From: Hahellaceae bacterium | GTDB taxonomy: Bacteria; Pseudomonadota; Gammaproteobacteria; Pseudomonadales; Oleiphilaceae | Reading direction: 5' to 3' | Assembly: GCA_024234505.1 (NCBI GenBank) | Contig: JACKOD010000004.1 | Location: 124,001-188,000 of the forward strand | Length of the DNA stretch: 64,000 nucleotides | Shown here: one piece after another, positions 24,505-33,448 of the stretch | Layout: every line of letters begins with the position of its first letter | Numbering within the stretch: the first letter of the stretch is position 1 | Made by a program: the position numbers and the translations under genes | The notes under the pieces: generated by a model | Database searches by the model: none | What the model saw: the letters and a program-made list of their open reading frames with translations, nothing else | Told to the model about the DNA's origin: nothing

Positions 24505-25737
24505 CTAAACCAGCATCCGGCGTACTACCGCTTCACAATCAGCCTGATCCATCATGCGTGGTACGTTGTAGGTAAAGCGTGCTTCATCCAGTGCTGCAGC
24601 CGCGATGGCAGAAATATCCGTCGCCTGCAGCGCATCCAGATGTTCGGGGATACCAAATTCTTTGTTCATCTCGCGAATGCGGGCGATAAACTTGTCTGCG
24701 GCCACGGCATCGGTGTCACCGGGGGCACGTAACTCCGCCACGTCTGCCAGTTCCGCTAAACGACGGATACAGGCCGACTTGGAGAAATCCAGTACATAAG
24801 GCATCACAATTGCGTTCGCCAAACCGTGGGGCGTGTGGTAATGCGCGCCAAAGTTATGGGCAATGGCGTGGACATAGCCTACCCCGGCCTGGGTGAATGC
24901 AAATCCGGCGTAGTAAGATGCCAGCGACATGCTCTGCCGGGCTTCGATATCGTCCGCGCCGTTTTTCACCGCACGATCCAGGTATTTCATAATCAGGCGA
25001 GTGGCGGCGATGGCCATTTGATCCGTATGTTCAAATCGATTCAGGGAAATATAGGCCTCAACGGCGTGAGTCAAGGCGTCCATTCCGGTTGCGGCCGTAA
25101 TGTGGGCGGGTAGCCCCTTAGCCAGTTCGCCATCCAGTGCCGCCATTTTGGGCACCAGCGAGAGATCCATAATCGGCAGTTTACGCTTCTGTTCCGGGTC
25201 GGACACGACGGCCGCGATGGTCACTTCCGATCCGGTGCCTGCTGTAGTAGGTACGGCATAAAGCGGGAAGGGCGCCTTGCCGAACATCAGGCTCAACATG
25301 GTATGTGTCACGCCCACCATACTGGCAATGGCTTTGTCATTGGTGGCACGCAGTGCAATCACCTTCGCGGCGTCGATAGAAGAGCCTCCACCGACTGCCA
25401 GAATCGCTTCGCATTGCTTTTGTTTTAAAAGAGACAAGCCGCCTTCAATTTGCTGAATCGAGGGGTCAGGGGTAATACCATCGTAAACTTCAACCTCAAC
25501 ACCCTGTGATTTTAATTCCTCCAGAATGCCATTCACCACACCCAGCTTCAGCAGCATGGCGTCCGTTACCAGCAGTACCTTGCGTACCCCTGTATGCGCC
25601 ATGGTCGCGGCCATTTGTCTGGATGAGCCCGGGCCTACGAACAGCATCGGCGTTTTGAATGGCAACAGCCAGGTAACAAATTTCAGAATAAACAGGTAAA
25701 CACGCAACAAAGCGACCTTTACGCCAAATGGAATCAT
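24505..25737 (-). CDS. Iron-containing alcohol dehydrogenase
   Basis: This is 410 residues of the group III (Fe-ADH) family. Visible motifs are the nucleotide-binding GGGSSIDAAK, PTTAGTGSEVT, and metal-binding DALTHAVEAYIS and HGLANAIVMPYVLDF. Such enzymes interconvert alcohols and aldehydes with NAD(P). An N-terminal hydrophobic stretch (LRVYLFILKFVTWLLPF) is longer than in most family members and might anchor it to the membrane. The FAD oxidoreductase and GDSL hydrolase genes lie upstream on the same strand, so a common lipid- or alcohol-related operon is possible. Confidence 0.92.
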   Translation of the reverse strand: MIPFGVKVALLRVYLFILKFVTWLLPFKTPMLFVGPGSSRQMAATMAHTGVRKVLLVTDAMLLKLGVVNGILEELKSQGVEVEVYDGITPDPSIQQIEGGLSLLKQKQCEAILAVGGGSSIDAAKVIALRATNDKAIASMVGVTHTMLSLMFGKAPFPLYAVPTTAGTGSEVTIAAVVSDPEQKRKLPIMDLSLVPKMAALDGELAKGLPAHITAATGMDALTHAVEAYISLNRFEHTDQMAIAATRLIMKYLDRAVKNGADDIEARQSMSLASYYAGFAFTQAGVGYVHAIAHNFGAHYHTPHGLANAIVMPYVLDFSKSACIRRLAELADVAELRAPGDTDAVAADKFIARIREMNKEFGIPEHLDALQATDISAIAAAALDEARFTYNVPRMMDQADCEAVVRRMLV

Positions 25738-25882
25738 GACCGTCCTCTTTCCTTGATTACAACTTTTGATTTCTAGGTTTAAACCCGATCAATAACCGGG
25801 CGTAGCTGTTCAACATATGTACAGCGGGCGGAATGGTAGCCGAAATGATTTGATTTCGCACTGAGTAGATTAGTGCTAATAC

Positions 25883-27067
25883 TCAAGTATCGTGGGGAAG
25901 ATAGGCTGGTACCCACGCCGCTAACGGTCGATGGGCGACTTTGCTGGCAAGCCAGGACGCGGGCTTGACGAGTAGGGGATGGGTTAACAATCGTCCGTGT
26001 GTTGAAACAAATGCCAATGCATAGGCGGGTGCCCAGAGGTGCATGGCGTGTCGCGATCGATACTGCTGCAAGGCGCAATCTATTTGTTGGGTGCTCAGAT
26101 GCGAAGGTTGGGTGCCGGGGTTGATGTTACCCAGGCTGGTGGCCAACAGCTCTGCCGAGCGTAATGCCCAGCTACAACCTACGCCGGTCAGCGGATCGGC
26201 ACTTAAATAGGCATCGCCCACCAGTGTTAAGCCGGGACGATGTTTTGGTCGGTATTGGCTGGAGGTCTGGCGGGCGGCGATAACGTTGCCAATCCGCGGG
26301 CCTAAGGCTTGTTCGCGCAGTGTGGTGGCCATCATCTGGTCGAAATGACGTTCGATATCGGCACCTTTCGCCGCAGCAGGATGCGCCTTGGGTAAGTAAC
26401 AGCTCACCAGAACTTTCGGCCCATTGGGGAATACGCCAACATAGCTGCGGCCTTTATCTATCACCCAAATCTGGCTGGCAGTAGCGGTTTGACTGGCTTC
26501 GTAATAGGCGAAATAGGCGGCACGCCCGTTCTCCAGTGTTCGCATTTTCAGGTGTGCCAGCGCGGCCACAGCAGAGCCTTTGCCATCGGCGCCCACGGTC
26601 AGCGGGGCGTGCAGGGTTAATGTTTGTGCATTTTGGGTTTGAATCTCAACACCGGTAACACGCTGATGGGCGTCGTATACCAACTCCTGAACTTTGGCTC
26701 CGGGAAAAAAACTTACGCCGGGCTGTTCAATGGCTTTGTGGCGCACCGCCGGGTCGAGCAGGCGGCGTTCGATATTTGCCATGCGGGCTTGGCGGTTAAA
26801 GGGATAAAACAGATGCCGACCGCGTACCTGAATATCAAGGTAGGTGGCCTGGCCGCCCTGTTCGACCAGCGAATCATACAGATGGTAGTCTTGCAGGGTA
26901 TGAACTACGTTAGGATGCAGTAAATGGCTGCACATGACTTTATAGGCGTCAGGGTCGGCCCGACGCTCCACCAACGCAACCAGATAGCCTTGTTGCGCCA
27001 GACATTTTGCCAGGTGGCATCCCGCCAGGCTGGCACCCACGATAATGACATGAAATGGCATGTTCAT
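25883..27067 (-). CDS. FAD-dependent oxidoreductase (PHBH/FAD_binding_3 type)
   Basis: This is 394 residues. The N-terminal Rossmann motif IVGASLAGCHLAKCLAQQGY with following VERR, and the second FAD motif GLTLVGDAYLSADPLTGVGCSWALRSAELLA (GD motif), mark a group A flavoprotein monooxygenase or geranylgeranyl-reductase-like enzyme. The substrate is unknown. It lies 36 bases after the GDSL hydrolase gene and 145 before the alcohol dehydrogenase gene, all on the minus strand. A short hydrophobic C-terminus (WAPAYALAFVS) could touch the membrane. Confidence 0.88.
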   Translation of the reverse strand: MNMPFHVIIVGASLAGCHLAKCLAQQGYLVALVERRADPDAYKVMCSHLLHPNVVHTLQDYHLYDSLVEQGGQATYLDIQVRGRHLFYPFNRQARMANIERRLLDPAVRHKAIEQPGVSFFPGAKVQELVYDAHQRVTGVEIQTQNAQTLTLHAPLTVGADGKGSAVAALAHLKMRTLENGRAAYFAYYEASQTATASQIWVIDKGRSYVGVFPNGPKVLVSCYLPKAHPAAAKGADIERHFDQMMATTLREQALGPRIGNVIAARQTSSQYRPKHRPGLTLVGDAYLSADPLTGVGCSWALRSAELLATSLGNINPGTQPSHLSTQQIDCALQQYRSRHAMHLWAPAYALAFVSTHGRLLTHPLLVKPASWLASKVAHRPLAAWVPAYLPHDT

Positions 27068-27103
27068 TTTTTGTCGTCCTGTTTTTAACCTGCTGGTTCG
27101 ACA

Positions 27104-27802
27104 CTATTTTAGAATAGCGTCCATGATGGCATCCGACCACATTGCATAGGTTCTGGCGCTGGGATGAAAACCGTCCGATGCCAGAAAGGATGCGTCCCGA
27201 CGAGCTGGTAGGGATATCAGCTCGGAATGCGGGTCGGCTGCAATGAATGCACCGAGTTGCTCGTTAAAACGCCCGGCCCGTTTTCCCATAAACCAGCGCA
27301 GGGGCTGGGGCATGGCAGAAAACAAATGCATGGGGGGCACACTGGAATAGATCAGCTTCCGGCAACCAAATTTGTTTATCAATAGCCGGCGTAACTGATG
27401 TTGATGCTGTATCCAGGTTTTCGAGTAACGCATTTGTACTACGTCATTCACGCCCAAAGAGATCACCGCGATTTCTGCATTAAATGCGTCAATGTTTGTG
27501 AGGGCCTTAATCGTGTCGGTGGTTGAATGGCCACTGGTGGCGATCAGACGCCAGCTTACCTCATAGTACTGCGCCAGCTTTTGGCCGAGATGACCGGATA
27601 AGGCTTCCGTCTGGTGAGATACCCCCACCCCTGCTGCAGCGGAATCACCCACAATCATCAGTGAGAGGGAAGGGCCTTGCCCGGCGAAGCCTGCGCGCGG
27701 CCCGGAGGGTTCCGGCAGGCGGGGAGTGATCTTTTTTGTATAAGCCCCTTGCGCGACAAGTAATGGCGCAAGTAACAGACTCAGCAGGGGAAAGTCGTAC
27801 AT
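27104..27802 (-). CDS. SGNH/GDSL-type lipolytic hydrolase
   Basis: This is 232 residues, probably exported (hydrophobic N-terminus LLSLLLAPLLVAQGA). Block I is MIVGDSAAAGVG with nucleophile Ser54, block III is GVNDV, and block V is SDGFHPSA with Asp and His of the triad. Such enzymes are esterases or lipases. First gene of the likely GDSL-FAD oxidoreductase-alcohol dehydrogenase unit, and divergent from the Crp-like regulator at 28021, which may control it. Confidence 0.9.
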   Translation of the reverse strand: MYDFPLLSLLLAPLLVAQGAYTKKITPRLPEPSGPRAGFAGQGPSLSLMIVGDSAAAGVGVSHQTEALSGHLGQKLAQYYEVSWRLIATSGHSTTDTIKALTNIDAFNAEIAVISLGVNDVVQMRYSKTWIQHQHQLRRLLINKFGCRKLIYSSVPPMHLFSAMPQPLRWFMGKRAGRFNEQLGAFIAADPHSELISLPARRDASFLASDGFHPSARTYAMWSDAIMDAILK

Positions 27803-28020
27803 GATGGGCTTCCTTTTTTCATCAGGCTCAGGGTCTTCGAAGAAACATGATAGAGGGTTTATCTATACAGTGTAAATATTAATTTGTCGGTAGGATGAGC
27901 GCTTTTTTGCATTTACTGCAATCGGTTCTGGTTTGATAATGTGGGCCTGTGTTAACTATCGTTATAATGGATTGAATTGCTGGACAGGTTCCAACGTCAG
28001 TTGAATAAGGTAACAGTACC

Positions 28021-28599
28021 ATGACAACGCCACATGACAGACTCCGGGGGGCTTTTGAAGCGGTGGCCGGCTCGCCTCTGGAACACTGGGAGCCCTTGGG
28101 TAACTTGTTTCAGTATCGGGAATTTGATGCACTTGAGCATTGGATCCGGGCCGGTGACTTTTGTACCGAAATCTGCTTTATTCTCGAAGGCCTGATTCGG
28201 GTTTATTACATTGATCAAGCTGGCAATGAGGTTAATCAGCACTTCTATCAGGCGAATGAGGCGATTGCGCCCATTAGTGCCATGATTAAAGATCAGCCTT
28301 GCCAGTATTATATTCAGGCACTGGAACCCACGCAGTTGATGCTGGCCAATTATAAGTCGTTGTACTCGGCAGGGGCAGAAAGTACCGACTGGCTCAAATT
28401 GGAGATCCGGTTATTGCAATCGGTGTTCGTGAAAAATGCCAAACATGAAGCCCAATTACTCATGGGCAACGCCGAACAACGGTATCGCTGGTTTTGCAGG
28501 GAGTATCCTGAACTGCTGGAACGGTTGCCGCAATATCATGTTGCGTCCTTTTTGGGGATGACACCGGTGTCGTTATCCCGGCTCAGAAAAAAGGTTTGA
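28021..28599 (+). CDS. Crp/Fnr-family transcriptional regulator
   Basis: This is 192 residues with an N-terminal cNMP-binding-like roll (IRAGDFCTEICFILEGLIRVYYI) and a short C-terminal HTH (YHVASFLGMTPVSLSRLRKKV). AAGG lies upstream of the ATG. It is a paralogue in type of the regulator at 11068 (similar size and ending TPVxLSR(I/L)RK). Divergent from the GDSL-hydrolase operon, which is its likely target. Confidence 0.87.
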   Translation: MTTPHDRLRGAFEAVAGSPLEHWEPLGNLFQYREFDALEHWIRAGDFCTEICFILEGLIRVYYIDQAGNEVNQHFYQANEAIAPISAMIKDQPCQYYIQALEPTQLMLANYKSLYSAGAESTDWLKLEIRLLQSVFVKNAKHEAQLLMGNAEQRYRWFCREYPELLERLPQYHVASFLGMTPVSLSRLRKKV

Positions 28600-28606
28600 G
28601 GTTGAT

Positions 28607-28647
28607 GTGCGACGGGCGGGCATCTTATGGATGGCTACCCGTCGCAC
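28607..28647. terminator. Hairpin between convergent genes
   Basis: A 10-bp perfect stem (GTGCGACGGG/CCCGTCGCAC) with a 21-base loop lies between the Crp-like gene and fadH. No T-run follows, so it is a terminator candidate only. Confidence 0.4.
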
Positions 28648-28656
28648 CGCGTGCCA

Positions 28657-30690
28657 TTAAATTTCGGCAGCGAGTCGCGTGCCTTGATCAATGGCCCGTT
28701 TAGCGTCCAGTTCGGCGGCTACGTCGGCGCCACCAATCAGGTGATGCGGCTTGTTCAATCCTTCGACCAGTTCACGCAATGGATCCTGACCGGCACAAAC
28801 CACTACGTTATCCACCGCAAGAATCTGGGTCTGGTCACCGATGGTCACATGAATTCCCTGATCATCAATCTTGTCGTACTGACAACCCGGAATCATCTTG
28901 ACGCCTTTGTTCGCTAAGCCGGTGCGATGAATCCAGCCAGTGGTTTTGCCCAGCTTGGCACCTACTTTCGATTTCTTGCGTTGCAGCAGGAACACTTCCC
29001 GTGGTGAGGGATGCACGACTGCTTCTACCCCTTCAATTCCGCCACGGGCCTGCAGTGTCATATCTACGCCCCATTCTTTCATAAAGGCTTCAATATTCTG
29101 GCTGGTGGCTTCGCCTTCATGGGTCAGGAACTCTGAAACATCAAAGCCGATCCCACCGGCACCGATGACCGCCACGCGCTTGCCTACGGCCTTTTTGTCT
29201 CGCAGTACATCGAGGTAGTTCAGTACTTTCGGATGATCTATTCCCTCGATTTCAGGAAGTCTTGGCACAATACCGGTCGCAATGACCACTTCGTCAAAAT
29301 CGTTGCTGTTCAGGTCGGCTACCGTGACCCGGCGATTCAGGCACAGTGTGATGTTCTTGTTCAGCTCAATCTGTTTGCCAAAGTAGCGGATGGTTTCGTA
29401 AAACTCTTCCTTCCCGGGAATTTGTTTGGCGACATTGAACTGACCGCCAATTTCGCTGGCAGCGTCAAAAATGGTGACCTGATGTCCGCGCGAAGCCGCT
29501 GTCGTTGCAAAGCCTAACCCGGCCGGGCCAGCGCCCACGACCGCGATGTTTTTGCGGTTTGTGGCAGGTTGTATCACGATTTCAGTTTCGTGGCAGGCCC
29601 GAGGGTTAACCAGACAGCTGGTCATCTTGCCGCTGAATACATGATCCAGACAGGCTTGGTTACATCCGATACAGGTATTGATCTCGTCACTGCGACCCTC
29701 GGCAGCTTTGGTCACAAACAGCGGGTCGGCCAAAAACGGACGCGCCATTGAGACCATATCTGCATCACCGCGTTCAAGTACCTGCTCGGCAACTTCCGGC
29801 GTGTTGATCCGGTTGGAGGTTATGAGCGGAATGCTCAACTCTTTTTTGAATTTTGCCGTAACCCAGGTGAACGCGGCGCGGGGTACTTTGGTGGCAATGG
29901 TGGGAATACGCGCTTCGTGCCAGCCTATACCGGTGTTGATGATGGTAGCGCCGGCCTTTTCTATGGCTTTGCCCAATTGCAGTGCTTCTTCGTACGTGCT
30001 GCCACCTTCGACCAGATCGAGCATCGACAGGCGATAGATAATAATAAAGTTCTGGCCGACAGTTTCGCGGGTACGGCGAACGACTTCAACGGCAAGACGC
30101 ATGCGGTTTTCATATTCGCCGCCCCAGGCGTCGTCTCGGTGATTGGTGCGCTTGGCGAGGAACTGGTTGATGAAATAGCCTTCCGAACCCATGATCTCAA
30201 CACCGTCATAGCCACCCACCTGTGCCAGCCGGGCGGTGTTTACAATGTCGTTGATCTGCTTTTCAATGCCGTCGTCATCCAGTGCTTTGGGCTGGAACGG
30301 ATTGATTGGTGCCTGTATTGCGGAAGGGGCCACCAGATTAGGGTTAAAGGCGTAGCGTCCGGTGTGCAGAATCTGCATACAGATTTTACCGCCTTCGGCA
30401 TGTACGGCGTCGGTCACGGGTTTGTGCTTCAGCGCATCTTCTTCGGTTTTCATCAAATTGGTATGTGCATGAGTTGCACCTTCGGCGTTGGGGCCGAAAC
30501 CACCGGTTACAATCAAGCCTACGCCGCCACGTGCGCGCTCAGCAAAGAAAGCGGCCATGCGTTCGATACCATCTTTGTGTTCTTCGAGTCCGGTATGCAT
30601 CGAACCCATAAGAACGCGGTTACGCAGGGTAGTAAAACCGAGATCCAGGGGTTCAAGAAGTTTCGGGAAGTGAGGATTGGTGGCTGTCAT
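28657..30690 (-). CDS. fadH: 2,4-dienoyl-CoA reductase, FadH type
   Basis: This is 677 residues, the usual length. An N-terminal Old-Yellow-Enzyme-like FMN barrel (1-330) is followed by the [4Fe-4S] ligands Cys340, Cys343, Cys347 and Cys359 (CIGCNQAC and SCL), then an FAD/NAD(P)-binding half (VVGAGPAGLGFA and VIGAGGIGFDVSEF). FadH removes the 2,4 double bonds of polyunsaturated acyl-CoA intermediates for beta-oxidation. GGAGAG precedes the ATG. It stands alone on the minus strand. Confidence 0.95.
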   Translation of the reverse strand: MTATNPHFPKLLEPLDLGFTTLRNRVLMGSMHTGLEEHKDGIERMAAFFAERARGGVGLIVTGGFGPNAEGATHAHTNLMKTEEDALKHKPVTDAVHAEGGKICMQILHTGRYAFNPNLVAPSAIQAPINPFQPKALDDDGIEKQINDIVNTARLAQVGGYDGVEIMGSEGYFINQFLAKRTNHRDDAWGGEYENRMRLAVEVVRRTRETVGQNFIIIYRLSMLDLVEGGSTYEEALQLGKAIEKAGATIINTGIGWHEARIPTIATKVPRAAFTWVTAKFKKELSIPLITSNRINTPEVAEQVLERGDADMVSMARPFLADPLFVTKAAEGRSDEINTCIGCNQACLDHVFSGKMTSCLVNPRACHETEIVIQPATNRKNIAVVGAGPAGLGFATTAASRGHQVTIFDAASEIGGQFNVAKQIPGKEEFYETIRYFGKQIELNKNITLCLNRRVTVADLNSNDFDEVVIATGIVPRLPEIEGIDHPKVLNYLDVLRDKKAVGKRVAVIGAGGIGFDVSEFLTHEGEATSQNIEAFMKEWGVDMTLQARGGIEGVEAVVHPSPREVFLLQRKKSKVGAKLGKTTGWIHRTGLANKGVKMIPGCQYDKIDDQGIHVTIGDQTQILAVDNVVVCAGQDPLRELVEGLNKPHHLIGGADVAAELDAKRAIDQGTRLAAEI

Positions 30691-31016
30691 GTAACTCTCC
30701 GTATAGGGTGCTTTCTGGTGGGTTAAGCACCCATGTGTTTGACGGTTAACTGTTTGTTTTAATTGTCGACAAAATAGTGTCTGCCTATGGCGTATCGATC
30801 GTTAATTCGACCTTCACCTCATGCTGACCTGGGGCTAGTTTCCTTAAAAAGCCGGTGGGTGTCGTTATCATTTGTTAATAACGTTGGATAAAAATGGTCT
30901 GCGCGGGTTGGTACGGCATGTTCCTGCGGTACTACGGGCACCTGTGTTAATATCCGCCGTATCACAATATTCCGTCCCCTTGAAATACTTTGATGATCGC
31001 CGCAAGGAGGCAAACG
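30691..31016. other. 326-base divergent intergenic region
   Basis: It separates fadH from the HEAT-repeat gene and must hold both promoters. I see no gene, clear repeat or hairpin in it. A good AAGGAGG ribosome-binding site occupies its right end. Confidence 0.6.
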
Positions 31017-32663
31017 ATGTCAGACGACTATGATTACGATTATGAAGACGACGCCTATGACGAAGACGACGAATATGTCATTTCGCGGGAAATGATGGCC
31101 GCGTGGGTGGCGCGTCTTGAGGAACGCAACGATGCCGTGACCGATACCGTGATCATGGAAATGGCCGAGGTGTTGGCACCTGTTGCTGCCGGGGAGCAGA
31201 GGCCGGTGAGGCACTTGGTTCTGGAAGTGCTGGCCAGCACACGTATTCCCGAGGTGATACCGGTACTGCATCAAGCGCTGTTTGATCTGGATGATATTCG
31301 CCCGGCGCTGGCGGAGTTGCGCTATCACTTTGTGCTGCAGGAGGTGATGAAAACCTCCCCTCTGGGTGAGCAATTGTTCCGCGATCTGGTCGAGATCATG
31401 CGTTTGGCGCCCGAAGAAGATTTGCGTGTGAAGGCCGCCGATTGTCTGGGATTTACACCTGCCGCTGCGCCATTTCTAATGGAAGCGCTGGCGGATGAGT
31501 CGGTCAAGGTTCGCACGTCGGCGCTGGATCGACTTAAAACCATTGCGGCTCCCGAAGCCGTAGAAAGTCTGATTCAACTCTATAACCGTTATCCTGAGCA
31601 TCAGGCGATGGTATTGGAAACGTTGGGTGAGACCGAGAGTGATCAGGCCCTGGATTTTGTACTGGATATTCTGGCCAATGGGAGCTTGTCGTTAAAGTGC
31701 GAAGCTGCCGATGCTCTGAGTGAGTCGCGGGATGTTCGTGCATTGATCGCCTTATGTGAGGTGCTCCAGAAGGATAGGGGTGAATTAGGCCGCGTGGCGA
31801 TAAAAAGCATCGGCAGCCTCTTGAATTTCGGTATTGATATGGAGTTTATTTCACCATCGGTGAAAGAGACGGTTCTGACTACGTTAAGTCCGGTTATATC
31901 GCTTGTAGATGAAGAATCACTGGAGGAGGTGGTGCACGCCTTGGGGAATTTGGGGGATACCAGAGCCATTCCGTTATTAGCGGGTCTGCTTGATGATGCC
32001 GATGACGATCTGGCTGGCGAGGTGATTTGTGCCTTGGGCGATTTCAAAAGTCCTGACGTGTTGGCATTGTTTATCGCTTGTCTGGACTCGGATGATGAAG
32101 TTCGACAATGCGCTGCCGCCAAAGAACTGTGGAATCAGGACGTGGGGCCGGTTGCGTCGATTGTTCTTGGGCACATGAGATCTTCTGTTTTTCCAGAAGA
32201 TGCCAAAGCTGATTTAATGACGGCCTTATTGTGCGCAGGTAGTACGATTCCATCTGATCTTCTGTTGGCGTGGCTGGAAGACGAGCATTTCGAATTACGA
32301 GAAGCGGCGTTTAACGCCTTGTGGCATCAGCCTGATCCGGCGTTTGTGGATCATTTGCTCGCCGGACTGAAGGATGAAGATGAAGACGTGGTGGTGGCTT
32401 GTATGAAAGCCATCGGCGCGTTGGGCGATTCACGCACTTTGCCGCCATTAATCGCGTTCAGTACCTGTGATGAGCCGAAATTACGCCGGCGTGCCTTGCT
32501 GGTGCTGGCCGATGTTGATGGTTTTGATGTGATGCCACTCTTGCATCGTGCCACGTCGGACCCGGTGGCGTCGGTGCGTGAAACGGCAGAGTCAGTCATT
32601 GAGGCGTTGAACTCGGATGACTCGCACTGCTTTTCCCGTTGGGGCAGTTTGCATTATGAATAA
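31017..32663 (+). CDS. HEAT-repeat protein
   Basis: From ATG 31017 this is 548 residues; AAGGAGG lies just upstream and the frame start at 30990 lacks one. The N-terminus is very acidic (SDDYDYDYEDDAYDEDDEY). The rest is a series of about 30-residue alpha-helical repeats with PxxxxxLxxAL..EDxxVRxxAAxAL spacing (for example FLMEALADESVKVRTSALDRL and ALGDFKSPDVLALFIACLDS). HEAT repeats are protein-binding scaffolds, so this is probably an adaptor; its partner is unknown. A membrane protein gene follows 30 bases downstream. Confidence 0.87.
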   Translation: MSDDYDYDYEDDAYDEDDEYVISREMMAAWVARLEERNDAVTDTVIMEMAEVLAPVAAGEQRPVRHLVLEVLASTRIPEVIPVLHQALFDLDDIRPALAELRYHFVLQEVMKTSPLGEQLFRDLVEIMRLAPEEDLRVKAADCLGFTPAAAPFLMEALADESVKVRTSALDRLKTIAAPEAVESLIQLYNRYPEHQAMVLETLGETESDQALDFVLDILANGSLSLKCEAADALSESRDVRALIALCEVLQKDRGELGRVAIKSIGSLLNFGIDMEFISPSVKETVLTTLSPVISLVDEESLEEVVHALGNLGDTRAIPLLAGLLDDADDDLAGEVICALGDFKSPDVLALFIACLDSDDEVRQCAAAKELWNQDVGPVASIVLGHMRSSVFPEDAKADLMTALLCAGSTIPSDLLLAWLEDEHFELREAAFNALWHQPDPAFVDHLLAGLKDEDEDVVVACMKAIGALGDSRTLPPLIAFSTCDEPKLRRRALLVLADVDGFDVMPLLHRATSDPVASVRETAESVIEALNSDDSHCFSRWGSLHYE

Positions 32664-32693
32664 AGGCCACTACTTGCGTGGGAGCGAAAGTAA

Positions 32694-33116
32694 ATGAATT
32701 TAGCAATCAAAATCACCCTGGCGGCTTCGGGACTATTTCTGTTGGTTGGTATGCTGGGCGGTGTGCTCAAATATCACGGTATCATGACCAGCCCCAACCA
32801 TCGGGCACACCCCTACATTGATATTGCCCACCGTGCGGCCCTGTTATATAGCTTTGCGGCGTTGGTCATGGCGGAGTTGCTCAAGTACAGTCCCTATTCA
32901 ACGCAGGTTCAGTTGGTGATTACGTGCGTGCCTCTGTTTTTCTTTGCTGCCGCGATCGGAAAATATTTCAAGCTGGGCTTGGCCCGTCAGGAAACCAATC
33001 AGTTTAAAGCACGCAGCTTTGATACGACCTGGGGAATGGGGTTGCTGATCATCGGTGAACTGGGCGGGGTGGGGGCTATCGTTTGGGGCTTTGTGGTTAC
33101 CCAGTTTTTGACCTAG
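32694..33116 (+). CDS. Small four-helix membrane protein
   Basis: This is 140 residues with four hydrophobic segments (about 5-27, 44-62, 73-90, 113-135). Conserved-looking polar residues lie in the loops (KYHGIMTSPNHRAHPYIDIAHRAALLY), including several His. I do not recognise the family. It probably shares a transcript with the HEAT-repeat gene 30 bases upstream, which suggests the HEAT protein could act at the membrane, as inference. Confidence 0.75.
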   Translation: MNLAIKITLAASGLFLLVGMLGGVLKYHGIMTSPNHRAHPYIDIAHRAALLYSFAALVMAELLKYSPYSTQVQLVITCVPLFFFAAAIGKYFKLGLARQETNQFKARSFDTTWGMGLLIIGELGGVGAIVWGFVVTQFLT

Positions 33117-33198
33117 TACTTTCTTCTGACGTAGCTCCTTCTAAGCGGGCGAGGCAGGCTATAAACACTGTGCCCCTTCCGCTGATCGGGGTCAAACT

Positions 33199-33288
33199 GT
33201 AAGCGGCCCATCCCCGGGGCGCTGAGGGTGTGGTGCCCAATTCAATTCTGGTGGCTTTGTTCGTGCGCGGCGAGGACGCCCCGCCAAC
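33199..33288 (+). repeat. REPIN-like element B
   Basis: GTAA then GCGGCCCATCCCCGGGGCGC, one arm, faces an inverted second arm whose complement begins GTTGGCGGGGCGTCCTCGCC (ends 33288). The second arm shares 16 bases with that of element A. It lies in the 332-base gap between the convergent membrane protein and acyl-CoA reductase genes, which otherwise holds element C and no gene. Confidence 0.7.
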
Positions 33289-33326
33289 AGGGTTCGACGG
33301 TGGCGGGTTGTCAATGTATCAATATA

Positions 33327-33400
33327 GTAGGTGGCCCAGCGTCGGGACGCTTTCTGGTTTGCTTGGCGCGGGCATGGGGGCGAGAACGCCCCTTTCCTGT
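33327..33400 (+). repeat. REPIN-like element C, degenerate
   Basis: GTAG followed by a decayed first palindrome (GGTGGCCCAGCGTCGGGACGC-like) and a second arm GGGCGAGAACGCCCC. The second arm shares the 16-mer GGGGCGTTCTCGCCCC, on the opposite strand, with element D. It lies 38 bases from element B. Confidence 0.6.
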
Positions 33401-33448
33401 GTATGCGGGCAAACGCTTGGTCGCTGATTACCTGAGTGGCTTAGCCGA

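Noticed and set aside
28657..30726. Several plus-strand frames of up to 269 codons opposite fadH
   Set aside because: They are antisense to the well-supported fadH gene, start without ribosome-binding sites and show no known domain.
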